DNA of 64,000 nucleotides, taken from contig NC_068910.1 of NCBI RefSeq assembly GCF_023091745.1, forward strand, positions 51,509,272 to 51,573,271. Direction: 5' to 3'. A model generated the notes under the pieces. The model was not told the DNA's origin. It saw nothing but the letters and a program-made list of their open reading frames with translations, and made no database searches. A program made the position numbers and the translations under genes. The stretch comes from Budorcas taxicolor. Its lineage: Eukaryota; Chordata; Mammalia; Artiodactyla; Bovidae. Of this stretch, positions 11,215 through 21,740 are shown piece after piece; positions within the stretch are counted from its first letter, which is position 1; each line of letters opens with the position of its first letter.

Positions 11215-11557
11215 AAAGTGCACCTAAGACTCCTACTCATATCGAACCATCAGGATTAAAAACAGGGAGCTTGCCATGGAGGGGCTGAGAGGCAGTCCTC
11301 TTGGATATAAAGCACACAGGGAAGACCACCCCCCGCCCCAAACACATGGTGCTGAGGACGCAGCAGAGGCCGTGGTGAGGAACCCTTACTTGTGTTCCCC
11401 AGCGCGAGCGACCTTAGAAGGAGCTCAGACATGGCAACAACAGATGATGCTGTGGACAAGAACGAGGAGGTCTAAGGCCAGAGCAAGTCAGCCTGCAGCA
11501 CTGATCGGATACTGACCTCACAAACCTCTGCCCACCATGGGAAGATGATCAAGATAT
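11215..11557. other. Unassigned, locally GC-rich segment
   Basis: About 340 bp that is GC-richer than its surroundings, with several CpGs near 11330-11420 and a C-rich run at 11330-11339. Open frames occur on both strands (11256-11459 minus, 11276-11515 plus), but neither resembles a family I know. Confidence 0.45.
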
Positions 11558-11568
11558 ATTAAGTGAAA

Positions 11569-11780
11569 GGGCCTTCCCTAGTGGCTCAGATGGTAAAGAA
11601 TCTACCTGAAATGCGGGAGAACTGGGTTCGATCCCTGAGTCGGGAAGATGCCTTAGAGAAGGGAATGGCTACCCACTTCAGTATTCTTGCCTGGAGAAGT
11701 CCATGGACAGAGGAACCTGGCAGGCTACAGTCCGTGGGGTTGCAGAGTCAGGCATGACAGTGACTAATACACACACACAC
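11569..11780 (+). mobile_element. Bov-tA SINE with 11-bp TSD
   Basis: Exact ATTAAGTGAAA copies at 11558-11568 and 11781-11791 bound the element. The B box is GGTTCGATCCC and the 3' tail has become a short (AC)n microsatellite. Confidence 0.95.
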
Positions 11781-12050
11781 ATTAAGTGAAAAGATGAGGT
11801 GACAAACAGTATGTAGCATATGATCTCTCTTATGTAGATAGCATGTGATAAATATACTCACACTAACCTAACATATATATCCACATGAGTGACAGAAAAA
11901 TAAGACACAGAGGTAGACAAAACTTCTAGTAGGATACACCAGAAGCTGTTGATCATGATTAAATTAGGGTGAAAGGATGATTGATACAAAGACCAATGTG
12001 TTTATTTTTCATTCCATACGATTGTGTTCTGTTTAAATGGTCTTAGCATG

Positions 12051-12248
12051 CTGTTGTTTGGTTACTAAGTCATATCTGACTCTTTTGTGACCCCATGGAC
12101 TCTAGCCCACCAGGCTCCTCTGTCCATGGGATTTTTCCAGGCAAGACTACTGCAGTGGGTTGCCATTCCCTTCTCCAGACGATCGTCCTGACCCAGGGAT
12201 CAAACCTGCATCCCCTGCACTGAAGGTGGATTACTTACCACTGAGCCA
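12051..12248 (-). mobile_element. Bov-tA SINE with 10-bp TSD
   Basis: TCTTAGCATG is repeated exactly at 12041-12050 and 12249-12258. In reverse the element has the usual head (plus-strand CCAGGGATCAAACC inverted) and Bov-A unit. Confidence 0.95.
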
Positions 12249-12258
12249 TCTTAGCATG

Positions 12259-13846
12259 TATGTGTACTTAGAAAGAATTTTTAATGTTGAATAAGTATGC
12301 AATCCCTTGGTAATAGATTTAGAGACTTTTAAAATTTTATACCACAATAAAATTGTGTAGTATCAAAAATAAAAACTGAAAGAAGTTTAAAGCCCTTAAA
12401 AATATTATGTAACATTGATGGTTCACTTGGGGAGTTCCCCAAGGACATGACAGAACCTTCTAAGAAATGCTGACCCTCCACCCTACAAGTCCTCAACCCG
12501 CTGCCCACACTCCCCATGCCATGAAGCCACCTGCGTGAAACAGCACCAGTGACAGAGGATCTAGAATGAACCCCAGGGCTTGAGTTCTGTTTCCGCCACT
12601 TACAACAATATAAATACACATTTTAAACCATGGGACATTAATGTTCTCATTTGTAAAAGAGATAGGATAACCTGCCTCACAAAGCTCTGTGAATGTAAAT
12701 GATGAAATATATGTGAAAATATTTTTCAAACCATAAAACAATCCATAAATATTATTTAACGTGAGTGAGGCTGCATTGGAACAAGGACCTTACAATACTT
12801 TAGTAATTGGATTTATCTTTTTGGTAGTACTCGAGATGGCCCTTCTTTATATTCAGATTTTCTCTTGTATACATGACAGTTTTAGGTCATCTTTTGAAAA
12901 GACTGAAGAGAAGAAACAAAGAATCCAAGGAAGGAAGGAAGAGTAAGAGGAAGGAGGGAGGGAGGAAAAGAAGGAAGGTAGGCATACTGACATTCTTTCC
13001 AAAGATGATACTGTTTTTATCCTGGACAAAAAAGAAAAATAACTGGCCTAGTTTAGTCCCCTTTTATCAAATATTAATACAAGAAACACTGGCAGATTAT
13101 TTAATGGTGTCTAACATGTACATCCAATACAATTTTTTTTTCAAAGAACAGGTATAATCAACTTCAGATGATAACAGTTTGACTAGCAAGAACTCTTTGT
13201 GCATGACATGAATTTTCCCAAGCTTTCTTGAATTATATAAGAGAAAATTCAGGACTGAAGGCAACAGAAGTGAACTGAGCCCATGGCTGAGTGGACTCCC
13301 TTATTTTAGCTGCTCCAAACGGGGCCAGGAGACCGGGAGGAAATTGACTGCAAGTTCTGATACCTCTGGATAGGATGGACAATTAGCCATCTAAGCAGTT
13401 AGAAAAGTAGTTCATGACAAACACAATGCCAAAAAAAGAAATCCTTTCTTCCTCCTCAACAGAGACAAAGAGAAACAGAATGACAAAGTTATTAAAAGAT
13501 TTTTCTTTTTCTTCATTACAAAAAGAAAATTGCTTTAAATATACACTACGCTGTCGGATCTTCTCTTTCCTATCTCTTTCTAACTTCATACAGAAATATT
13601 CTGCTCATTGAGAATAGTATATTTCATGTTTCCATTTTTTTTCTTAGTTCTTTAGTAAGTTAAAATAAAAATAAAAGAACAAGGAAAAGTACTCAAGCTA
13701 TCTTTCCTTTCTTCATTTAAACATTTTCATGAAACATTTCAAATATTAAAGTATGAAAAAATAATAACACAGACACCCGATATTCAACATAGGGTAACAT
13801 ATTACTTGATTTCCTCTTCATTCTTATGTTTTTAAGAAAAAAGTTG
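12259..13846. other. Unique AT-rich DNA with a GGAA-rich patch
   Basis: About 1.6 kb without a nameable family. A purine-rich GGAA/GAGG microsatellite-like stretch lies at about 12925-12978. No gene structure is visible. Confidence 0.5.
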
Positions 13847-13889
13847 TAGATGCAGATTCTTTACCAACTGAGCTATGAGGGAAGCCCAG
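13847..13889 (-). mobile_element. Inverted Bov-tA head remnant
   Basis: Plus-strand TGCAGATTCTTTACCAACTG and GAGGGAAGCCC are the reverse complement of a Bov-tA head. It stands apart from the complete plus-strand copy at 13921 across about 30 bp of TA-rich sequence. Confidence 0.7.
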
Positions 13890-13920
13890 ATATATATATA
13901 ATATATACATATATGTACAT

Positions 13921-14134
13921 AGGACTTCCCTGGTGGCTCAGACGGTTAAGTGTCTGTCTCTAATGTGGGAGACCCAGGTTCGATCCCTGGGTTGGGAAGA
14001 TCCCCTGGAGAAGGAAATAGCAATCTACTCCAGTACTATTGCCTGGAAAATCCCATGGGCAGAGGAGCCTGGTAGGCTACAGCCCATGGGGTCACAAAGA
14101 GTCAGACACGACTGAGCGACTTTACCTTACTCCT
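13921..14134 (+). mobile_element. Bov-tA SINE flanked by TA repeats
   Basis: It has a well preserved head (GGACTTCCCTGGTGGCTCAG, GGTTCGATCCC) and Bov-A unit ending in GACACGACTGAGCGAC. TA-rich runs on both sides (about 13890-13915 and 14136-14151) hide any TSD. Confidence 0.95.
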
Positions 14135-14149
14135 TATATATATATATAT

Positions 14150-14232
14150 ATCTGAATCACTTTGCTATATACCAGAAATACAACATTGTAAATCAACTAT
14201 ACTTCAGTAAAGAATAATAATATTATAAAAAA
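14150..14232 (+). mobile_element. L1 extreme 3' end
   Basis: CTGAATCACTTTGCTATATA and TTGTAAATCAACTATACTTC form the terminal phrase of the artiodactyl L1 3' UTR, followed by an A-rich tail. Only the last 80 or so bp is present. Confidence 0.75.
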
Positions 14233-14434
14233 CTGACAAACACAGTTTCTTATTTTCCTTGCCCTCTTAATTTTTCAGTTTCCTATTTTATTATTTTGTG
14301 TCTTTTGTGTTTATCATTCATCCATCTACTTTCTCTGGCTTTAGTCTATTATTCACTTTCAAATTTTTTGATTAGTAACTTGGCTCATTAATTTACTACC
14401 TGTCAAATTTTTCCGTGGTATGTGCATTTAGGGC

Positions 14435-15582
14435 TCAGTTCAGTTCAGTTCGGTTGCTCAGTCATGTCCGACTCTTTGCAACCCCATGAATTGCAGCATG
14501 CCAGGCCTCCCTGTCCATCACCAACTCCTGGACTTCACCCAGACTCACGTCCATTGAGTCAGTGACGCCATCCAGTCATCTCATCCTCTGTCGTCCCCTC
14601 CTCCTCCTGCCCCCAATCCGTCCTAGCATCAGAGTCTTTTCCAATGAGTCAACTCTTCACATGAGGTGGCCAAAGTACTGGAGTTTCAGCTTCAGCATCA
14701 TTTCTTCCAAAGAAATCTCAGGGCTGATCTCCTTCAAATGAACTGGTTGGATCTCCTTGCAGTCCAAGGGACTCTCAAGAGTCTTCTCCAACACCACAGT
14801 TCAAACGCATCAATTCTTTGGTGCTCAGCCTTCTTCATAGTCCAACTCTCACATCCATACATGACCACAGGAAAAACCATAGCCTTGATTAGACGGAACT
14901 TAGTCGGCAAAGTAATGTCTCTGCTTTTGAATATGCTATCTAGGTTGGTCATAACTTTTCTTCCAAGGAGTAAGCGTCTTTTAATTTCATGGTTGCAATC
15001 ACCATCTGCAGTGATTTTGGAGCACAAAAAAATAAAGCCTGACACTGTTTCCACTGTTTCCCCATCTATTTCCCATGAAGTGATGGGACCGGATGCCATG
15101 ATCTTTGTTTTCTGAATGTTGAGCTTTAAGCCAACTTTTTCACTCTCCTCTTTCACTTTCATCAAGAGGCTTTTTAGCTCCTCTTCACTTTCTGCCATAA
15201 GGGTGGTGTCATCTGCATATCTGAGGTTATTGATATTTCTCCCGGCAAGCTTGATTCCAGCTTGTGCTTCTTCCAGCTCAGGGTTTCTCATGATGTACTC
15301 TGCAAAGAAGTTAAATAAGCAGGGTGACAATATACAGCCTTGACGTACTCCTTTTCCTATTTGGAACCAGTCTGTTGTTCCATGTCCAGTTCTAACTGTT
15401 GCTTCCTGACCTGCATATAGGTTTCTCAAGAGGCAGATCAGGTGGTCTGGTATTCCCATCTCTTTCAGAATTTTCCACAGTTTCTTGTGATCCACACAGT
15501 CAAAGGCTCTGGCATAGTCAATAAAGCAGAAATAGATGCTTTTCAGGAACTCTCTGGCTTTTTCCATGATCCAGCAGATGTT
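14435..15582 (-). mobile_element. BovB LINE, 5'-truncated
   Basis: This is a 1.15-kb 3' part of BovB in reverse. The (ACTGA)n-type tail is at the left (plus-strand TCAGTTCAGTTCGG) and the break is at the right, after the codons for CWIMEKARE. It is well conserved and probably fairly young. It lies about 200 bp right of an L1 tail. Confidence 0.95.
14734..15567 (-). pseudogene. BovB reverse transcriptase fragment (277 aa open)
   Basis: This is an open stretch of BovB RT, the enzyme that copies RNA at nicked target DNA. Visible are motif A (IDYARAFDCVDH, about residues 17-28), QGCILSP, the catalytic YADD at residues 117-120 (bases 15208-15219), and the RTE-type thumb phrase VFPVVMYGCESWT. The endonuclease half and the N-terminal RT are absent because the element is 5'-truncated. 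There is no promoter or natural start, so it cannot act as an autonomous gene. Confidence 0.85.
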
Positions 15583-16545
15583 TACATATTTGACATATCT
15601 TTTCTCATTGTGATTTTTCTCTAAACTTTTATAATTTTAGTACGATTTTGTCTTCAACTTAAAAGCATTTAGAAATACATAGCTATAATTTTAAATACAA
15701 TGAGTTTTCATTTTTTAAATTTTATTTTGATCTCTAATCCAATCTACTCTACAAAAATAATATTTCATTTTATGCTACTGATTTATTTATATTTTCATAT
15801 TTTTTCCACATAAACTTGAAAAAAATGAACAAAAGCCAAAGAAGTGATCATAATATTCTGACAGAGACCTGTGACATTAACTAGTTGACCAAGTTAGCTG
15901 ACTAGTTGACTAGTAGATGGAAAATCTACAAATTTTCACTTGATCTGTAAAAGCAGTAGAATTTGAGGTGAATGACTCCTCTATGAACTCCATAGACTCG
16001 TCTATGAACAGGAGTCTAACTTGAATAACCAAAGCAGAATCATGACCCCTCAGTCATGCTTCCCTGACTTGAGCCAGTTTGCATATCCAAATTCCCTTGA
16101 ATTAAGGAGGAGAAAAATCCACTGTGGGAGGAACAACACCCCAAATTTCACTATTAATTTTTCTCTAAGCTTTCCTCCAAAAGGGCCTAAGGCCATTTAC
16201 CAGGAGAACTGTGCCATGGAAAAAGGCAATTGATCAGACCTTTTAGTGATTTATAGACACTGAGTCTGAACTAACACTACTTCCAGGAGACCCAAAGCAT
16301 CACTGTGGTTCACCAGTCAAAGTAAGAACATATTGAAGTCAGGTCATCATTGAAGTCTCAGTCTCCCAAATCCATCCTATGTTAATTTTCCCAGTTCCAG
16401 AATGTATAGTTCAAACAGGCACACTCAGCAACTGACAGAATGCCTGTACTGGTAACTCTGACTTGTGGAGTGAAGACTATCATGACAGAGGAGAGGCCAA
16501 GTGGAGCCACAACTGCCTCTACCTGCAAATTAGTGAAACAAAAGC
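15583..16545. other. Unassigned AT-rich intergenic sequence
   Basis: About 960 bp in which I recognise nothing. It includes a local palindromic cluster around 15884-15912 (repeated TAGTTGAC/GACTAGTTGACTAG). Confidence 0.5.
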
Positions 16546-16553
16546 AGTACCGA

Positions 16554-17082
16554 TGGCTTACCGTGAACAGTGTCAGATTCGTGATCTCCAAAGAAGAGAA
16601 TTTAGCTTTAGGACCAGAGATGAGGCTTCAGGCACTCAGAGCTTCACGTGGCAAAAGTTTTATTACAGTGAAAAAGGGTTTGAGAAAACTTCAGACATAG
16701 ACTTCAAAAGGAGGCAGACAGTGCCCCACTCATCAGTCTTATCAAGGCCTTATATACTTTTTCAACTGGTTACTAACAATAGAAAGGTCTTACCAGACCC
16801 ACTCCCACAACAGAAGTCTTAAGATTAGTCAAAAGGTTCCTGTTAAGAAAGAGAAACATGTCCTCGAGCAAGATTCATTGTTGCTATATAATCATCAGTA
16901 CAGAGCTTAAGGAAAAACATATCCTTGAGCAAGATGGTTTGTTTTGTTGTGTAATCATTCGCTCTGGGCTTAAAGAAAGTTAGTCTTAATGATTGTTGTC
17001 ATAACAACTCAGAGTTTAAGAAAAAATGTCTTATGTGACTAAGACAAAGCAATATAGCAAAAAACAAACAAACAAACAAACA
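16554..17082 (-). mobile_element. Retroviral-type LTR, minus strand, with U3 repeats
   Basis: In reverse the segment starts TGTTTG, just after a polypurine-like AAGGAAGAGAAAGGGA. It then has two diverged U3 units of about 62 bp plus a partial third (on plus, 16850-16911, 16912-16974 and about 16975-17020). An ATAAA poly(A)-type signal follows (plus TTTTATTACAG near 16657), and it probably ends ...TAAGCCA. This layout of U3 repeats, poly(A) site and polypurine tract is that of an endogenous retrovirus LTR. The family is not named, and the left boundary is estimated from a TG/CA rule only. Confidence 0.5.
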
Positions 17083-17330
17083 CTTTGTCCCTTTCTCTTC
17101 CTTGAGGGCCCCAGACTCCTTTTGAACTGACATAAGAATTAACTCTCTCAGTACCATATTCTTGGACGGACTGTATGGATTAGTACCATCTTCAAGAACT
17201 GGAAGATGCTGGAGGGTTGAGTCACAGTACATCCTCATTAATTCACCCATTTGACCTGTGCAGAAAACATCTGGATCTTGGCCAAGCTGTGCTAAAAACT
17301 GATCTCTACGACTTGGAATTTGTGTTACTC
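17083..17330 (-). pseudogene. Possible proviral internal remnant beside LTR
   Basis: In reverse, this about 250-bp stretch precedes the LTR and stays open across about 80 residues (part of 16999-17250). It ends in the polypurine-like tract. Position suggests the 3' end of an internal proviral region. The translation does not match any retroviral domain I know, so unrelated flanking DNA is possible. Confidence 0.3.
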
Positions 17331-17549
17331 TGGGTGGTTTACATAATCTTTGAGGACTTTTCTTTATCTACTAAATAACCCTAGATAGGCCATATCACAT
17401 GGTTATTATAAAAACTGAATGAAGTGTTACTCTATAGAGTTGTTATTCAATGAATATTAATCAACTTTGCCTTTGTATCTGCTTTGAATATGGTGGTTGA
17501 GGCATTTAGTATTTTGGGTTTTTTCACCTCTAATGTTCTTTCTTTTTTA

Positions 17550-17640
17550 AAATTCATTTATTCATCAAACATTTCTAACATATATCAAGCACCATGAAAA
17601 GCATCCAGAAAACAATAATGAACAAGCCACCCTTAGTATT
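17550..17640 (-). mobile_element. L2 LINE fragment
   Basis: Plus-strand ATTCATTTATTCATCAAACA, then ATCAAGCACCATGAAAAGCA and AACAATAATGAACAAG, follows the classic L2 3' order in reverse. It is ancient and short. Confidence 0.6.
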
Positions 17641-17663
17641 TATAATCTTGTAGTGTTCAATTC

Positions 17664-17935
17664 AGAGAAGGCAATGGCACCCCACTACAGTATTCTTGCC
17701 TGGAAAATCCCATGGACGGAGGAGGCTTGTGGGCTACAGTCCATGGGGTTGCTAAGAGTTGGACAGGACTGAGCGACTTCACTTTCACTTTTCACTTTCA
17801 TGCATTGGAGAAGGAAATGGCAACCCACTCCAGTGTTCTTGCCTGGAGAATCCCAGGGACGGGGGAGCCTGGTGGGCTGCTGTCTATGGGGTCGCACAGA
17901 GTCAGACACGACTGAAGCAACTTAGCATCAGCAGT
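17664..17935 (+). mobile_element. Bov-A2 SINE (two Bov-A units)
   Basis: Two Bov-A monomers lie in tandem, each starting GGAGAAGG(C/A)AATGG and ending with a GGACACGACTGA-type phrase. They are joined by the TTTCACTTTCATGCATTGGA linker. There is no tRNA head, as expected of Bov-A2. Confidence 0.95.
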
Positions 17936-17939
17936 CATG

Positions 17940-18950
17940 TGCAATTAGCTAAGACAGTAGCCACAGAAAATATAATAAAAGTGCTATGAATATTAGAGGA
18001 GCTTCAGAATGATTTGGGAGCTTATAAATGGGTACCTACCCTGGTCTTAGTGCTTAAAGAAGATATCCAGGTAGATATCTTCTAGGCAAGAAGAACAAAT
18101 AGCAAGAAGGCAAGAAGAACAAATAGCCTTTGGCATGGAAAGAAGATGAGGAAAGACCAGGCAGATGAACATCCATGGAGAGGTCCACTCTAAAGCAATT
18201 ATCCTTCAATTTAAAATAAATAAATTAAATTTTAAAAAGAGGTCCAGAGGATACGGATAATCTGGGATGTTTAAGGACCAAAGAGAAGGTCACTGTGTCT
18301 GACCCACAGTGATTGATGGTGAGGGATGGCCATGTCTAGCCTACAGAAGTTGGCAGGGACCAGATTGAACATCATCTTTCAAGCTCTTCTTCAAGGATTC
18401 TGATCTATACTCTCTGTGGGGGGAAGGGGTAAATAAAACATTACTGAAATGAATGAAGTAAAAATTCTATTTGTTGTCTCAATAACAGAACTATGATGTT
18501 TCATGGGGTCAGGTAAATTGCTTGGATGTTAATTAATATCTCTGTTTTCAGAGCTTGAAGTCAAAATTTAGATCAGCTTAATACCATTCCCCCCAAATCG
18601 CACATATCTGCAAAGTACAATTATGAAATGAACCAGAAGGACTGATGGTAATGGTAAAAGAAAAAAAGTCCAGACATGTTGACTCATTTTTTTTCATGTT
18701 CCCATGATACGTGTGCTGTTATCCCAGGACAACAAAACAATCAGACAAGTTCTGTCTGACACAGAAAATCATGTAACTGACTCACTGCGAGATACATAAA
18801 AGCATTTATTGTCTGCTTTTGGACAAAGAAGAAACAAAGGTCCCCTACTTTGAATACATTCTGTGCCCACTGTGTCTAAATCTTCCAGGCAGATATGGAT
18901 GATTGGAAGTCTGTGTACTCAAATAAATAGATAATCAAGAACAGGAGACT
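17940..18950. other. Unique DNA with small repeat motifs
   Basis: About 1 kb with no gene. It contains a 9-bp-arm hairpin (18059-18082), a 19-bp unit repeated at period 24 (18085-18127), and an L1-tail-like CAATTATCCTTCAATTTAAA near 18198. Confidence 0.5.
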
Positions 18951-18954
18951 TGAA

Positions 18955-19085
18955 ACCCAAAGATTTGATTTCCAACTTTAGCTTGGCCACTTTTTATTTG
19001 TGTGACTAATTATGGGAAAACCACCTGGTTTTTCAATTTTATCAGTATCCTCTGAAAAAAATGAGCATAATCATATTTAAATTGC
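18955..19085 (-). mobile_element. Possible MIR SINE fragment
   Basis: Plus-strand order TGATTTCCAACTTTAGCTTG, TTTGTGTGACTAATTATGGG, ATCAGTATCCTCTGAAAAAA fits a reverse MIR core. Similarity is faint. Confidence 0.45.
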
Positions 19086-19157
19086 TATAGAATTATAGAA
19101 ATTTCCAATTAAAAACATGGTTAAGAGGTCTTAAAATAACTCAGTTTCAATCCCCGT

Positions 19158-19173
19158 CCCCCCCCCCCCCCCC
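19158..19173. repeat. Poly(C) run
   Basis: Sixteen consecutive C residues follow TCCCCGT. Such runs are prone to replication slippage and assembly error, so the length should be treated as approximate. Confidence 0.9.
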
Positions 19174-19264
19174 AAAAAAGGTGAGGATAATGGGGCCAGG
19201 AAGAGAGAAAGGATTTGTCTACAACATACAACTTTTGACCTCAAGCTTTCCAATAAGATCACAT

Positions 19265-19435
19265 CACTGTTCTGGGGGCTTTACTTACATTATATCACTT
19301 AATCCTCCTAATAACCCAATAATTTAAGTATGATGATCCTCATATTGTGGTTAAAGAAATGAATTAGAGAGTTTAGGAAACTGTCCCAAATTATATAGCC
19401 AGTAAATTAAGTTGTAATTGAACCCTGGTCTGTAT
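19265..19435 (+). mobile_element. MIR SINE
   Basis: Marks in MIR order are ACATTATATCACTTAATCCT, AGAGAGTTTAGGAAACTGTC, ATAGCCAGTAAATTAAG and TTGAACCCTGGTCTG. It is diverged but ordered over about 170 bp. Confidence 0.75.
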
Positions 19436-20025
19436 TTTATTTATGCCTTTCCCCTTAAGCCCCATGGCACCAGCTTGCCTGTCATGCTTTCTTTCTTTCT
19501 TCATCTGTCTTTTAATGGCACACATATAAAGTGTTTTAGAGGGACTTCTTGACTGCTCCTGGGCCCTGAACTCCCCTCAGGATGGCCTAGGGCTTGGTAC
19601 TTACAGAATATGTTCAAATTGAAGTCTTAAGCATGAGCTTGTCAGCTTCCTGATCTCATTAAAATATAGTTAAAAAAAAAAAAAAAAAAAAAAAGCTCCA
19701 GGAAATAAACAAATAGGAGTTTGGTTCAAGCATACATCCTGAAATTTCATGGATCATTTAAGAGGACAGAGGATACTGACTAAAATTATCACCTGGCTAG
19801 GATTTTTTGACACTTCCTATGTGTTTAACTGCTAGGAGTCTCCACATAGTTTGTAGCATTTGACAATTAACGAGAAAACAGTTGCATTTAAAATGACAAA
19901 AGGCTACTAGTGCCTGAAGCAGCTCAGCTAGCACCCTGCTGACAGGTCGTGAAGGTACAGAATGAGAGAAAAATTCACAAGACTAAAATTGTATGTTTCC
20001 ATATACAACATTATGAATCAGTCAT
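19436..20025. other. Unassigned sequence with poly(A) run
   Basis: About 590 bp without a gene. It includes an A-run of about 24 at about 19671-19694 which may end a retroposed sequence that I cannot name. Confidence 0.45.
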
Positions 20026-20105
20026 AACTCTAAGTATATATATACTTAGATATATAAATATATATATCTTATATATATATCATATATATTTTATATATAT
20101 ATATC
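20026..20105. repeat. TA-rich palindromic microsatellite
   Basis: Imperfect TATATA units form nested inverted repeats, including TAAGTATATATATACTTA. Confidence 0.85.
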
Positions 20106-20340
20106 CCACCCCTGTAGGTCATCAGAAGATAACCTGTCACCAAATATTAGGAGGAAGTTTCCCTAATGTTAACAATTCAGTAGGATTGAAGAGGAAAAGA
20201 ATGGAAATCTAACACTTGGCTCCAGAAATAAAATGACCTTAACCAGCTGAAATAAGAAGAGAAGACTCGTACATCCAGTTTTCCTGAATGGAAATGTGCA
20301 AGCAGTAGCTTTGTTAGGAAGAGTAATTTTCCTTAATGTT

Positions 20341-20688
20341 TCCATTGGAGGATAATTGCCCTATAATGTCTTGTTAGTTTCCAACATAAAACAATGTGAA
20401 TCAGTCATAACCATCTACATCTATATCGGATCTATCCCCTCCCTCTAGTGCCTCCTTCCCACGACCCCATCCCAGCCCTCTAGATCATCACAGAGCACCA
20501 GGCTGAGCTCTCTGAGCTACACAGCAGCTTCCCACTAGCTATCTGTTTTACTATGGTAGTGTATATCAATGCTACTCTCTCAGTTTGTCCCATTCTCTTC
20601 TTCCCCCACTGTGTTCACAAGCCTGTTCTCTAAGTGTCTCTATCCCTTCCCTGCAGAGGTTTATGTGTATCATTTTTTAGATTTATAT
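20341..20688 (-). mobile_element. L1 3' UTR, left part
   Basis: Plus-strand marks are TTGGAGGATAATTGCCCTAT, CACAGAGCACCAGGCTGAGC and CACTAGCTATCTGTTTTACT, which is reverse L1 3' UTR. It is continued at 20892 after a SINE insertion. Confidence 0.8.
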
Positions 20689-20880
20689 CTGCCTTCAATG
20701 TGGGAGACCCGGGTTCGATCCCTGGGTTGGGAAGATCCCCTGGAGAAGGAAATGGCAATCCCCTCCAGTATTCTTGCCTGGAGAATCCCATGGACAGAGA
20801 AGCCTAGTAGGTTACAGTCCACGGGGTCACAAAGAGTCAAACACGACTGAGCGACTTCACCTCACCTCACCTCACCTCAC
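20687..20880 (+). mobile_element. Bov-tA SINE, 5'-truncated
   Basis: The element starts within the head (TCTGCCTTCAATGTGGGAG), so the A-box region is missing; GGGTTCGATCCC is present. The tail is a (CACCT)n pentamer run at 20857-20879. It sits inside L1 sequence between two diverged copies of the same ~35-bp L1 segment. Confidence 0.93.
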
Positions 20881-20891
20881 ACATATATATA

Positions 20892-20922
20892 TGCAGAGAG
20901 GTTTGTCAGTACCATTTTCTAG

Positions 20923-20968
<46 letters not shown>

Positions 20969-21082
20969 TATATATATATACACATGATTTTAATTTTTTT
21001 TACTTACTTCACTCTGTATAACATGCTCCAGGTTCATCCACCTCACTAGAACTGACTCAAATTCATCCCCTTTTATGGCTGA
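20892..21082 (-). mobile_element. L1 3' UTR, right part, with TA/CA microsatellite
   Basis: The L1 text resumes (AGTACCATTTTCTAGATTTT, then TTCACTCTGTATAACATGCT and GTTCATCCACCTCACTAGAA). It is expanded by a (TA)n(CA)n run at about 20926-20982 and ends at a BovB insertion near 21082. Confidence 0.78.
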
Positions 21083-21496
21083 GTTAGACTGTAAAGAAGG
21101 CTGAGTGCCAAAGAATTGATGCTTTTGAACTGTGGTGTTGGAGAAGACTCTTGAGAGTCTCTTGGACTGCAAGGAGATCCAACCAGTCCATTCTGAAGGA
21201 GATCAGCCCTGGGATTTCTTTAGAGGGAATGATTCTAAAGCTGAAACTCCAGTACTTTGGCCACCTCATGCAAAGAGTTGACTCACTGGAAAAGACTCTG
21301 ATGCTCGGAGGGATTAGGGGCAGGAGGAGAAGGGGACGACAGAGGATGAGATGGCTGGATGGCATCACTGACTCGATGGACATGAGTCTGAGTGAACTCC
21401 GGGAGATGGTGATGGACAGGGAGGCCTGGCGTGCTGCGATTCATGGAGTCTCAAAGAGTTGGACACGACTGAGCAACTGAACTGAACTGAATTGAA
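21083..21496 (+). mobile_element. BovB LINE 3' fragment
   Basis: A 0.4-kb 5'-truncated BovB runs from the thumb region (codons for GWTVKKAE-like text) to a clean tail (CTGAACTGAACTGAATTGAA). A 109-residue frame (21151-21480) covers the C-terminal basic region, including a GRRRRGRQRMRWLDGI phrase, but has no enzyme motifs. Confidence 0.94.
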
Positions 21497-21740
21497 TATT
21501 CCAAAGGGTTTTTAGAAGTAACACCTACAAGGGAGTGAGGGAAATGGGTTGAGACTGGGGGAAAAGTTTAATTTAGTTACCAACTCTGGAGCTTGGATGG
21601 CTCTGTACACCATCCACGACTGGGAGCAGGACCTCTGCACCCCTACCCTGATCAGTCACTGTGTTGTGGTTCTCCCTGGAAGTGCACTTAAGCTCTGATG
21701 GTCCAGCTTCCTCCAGTGATGGATAATTGAGCAGTCAGTG
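21497..21740. other. Spacer between two same-strand BovB copies
   Basis: About 240 bp of non-BovB sequence separates two plus-strand BovB elements. I cannot assign it to a family. Confidence 0.5.

Noticed and set aside
13978..13992. Functional tRNA gene from a GGTTCGATCCC B box
   Set aside because: It is the tRNA-like head of Bov-tA; no cloverleaf with acceptor and anticodon stems can be completed.
20926..20990. TA-rich run as a promoter or replication origin
   Set aside because: A microsatellite inside an L1 3' UTR; simple TA content is not evidence of either function.
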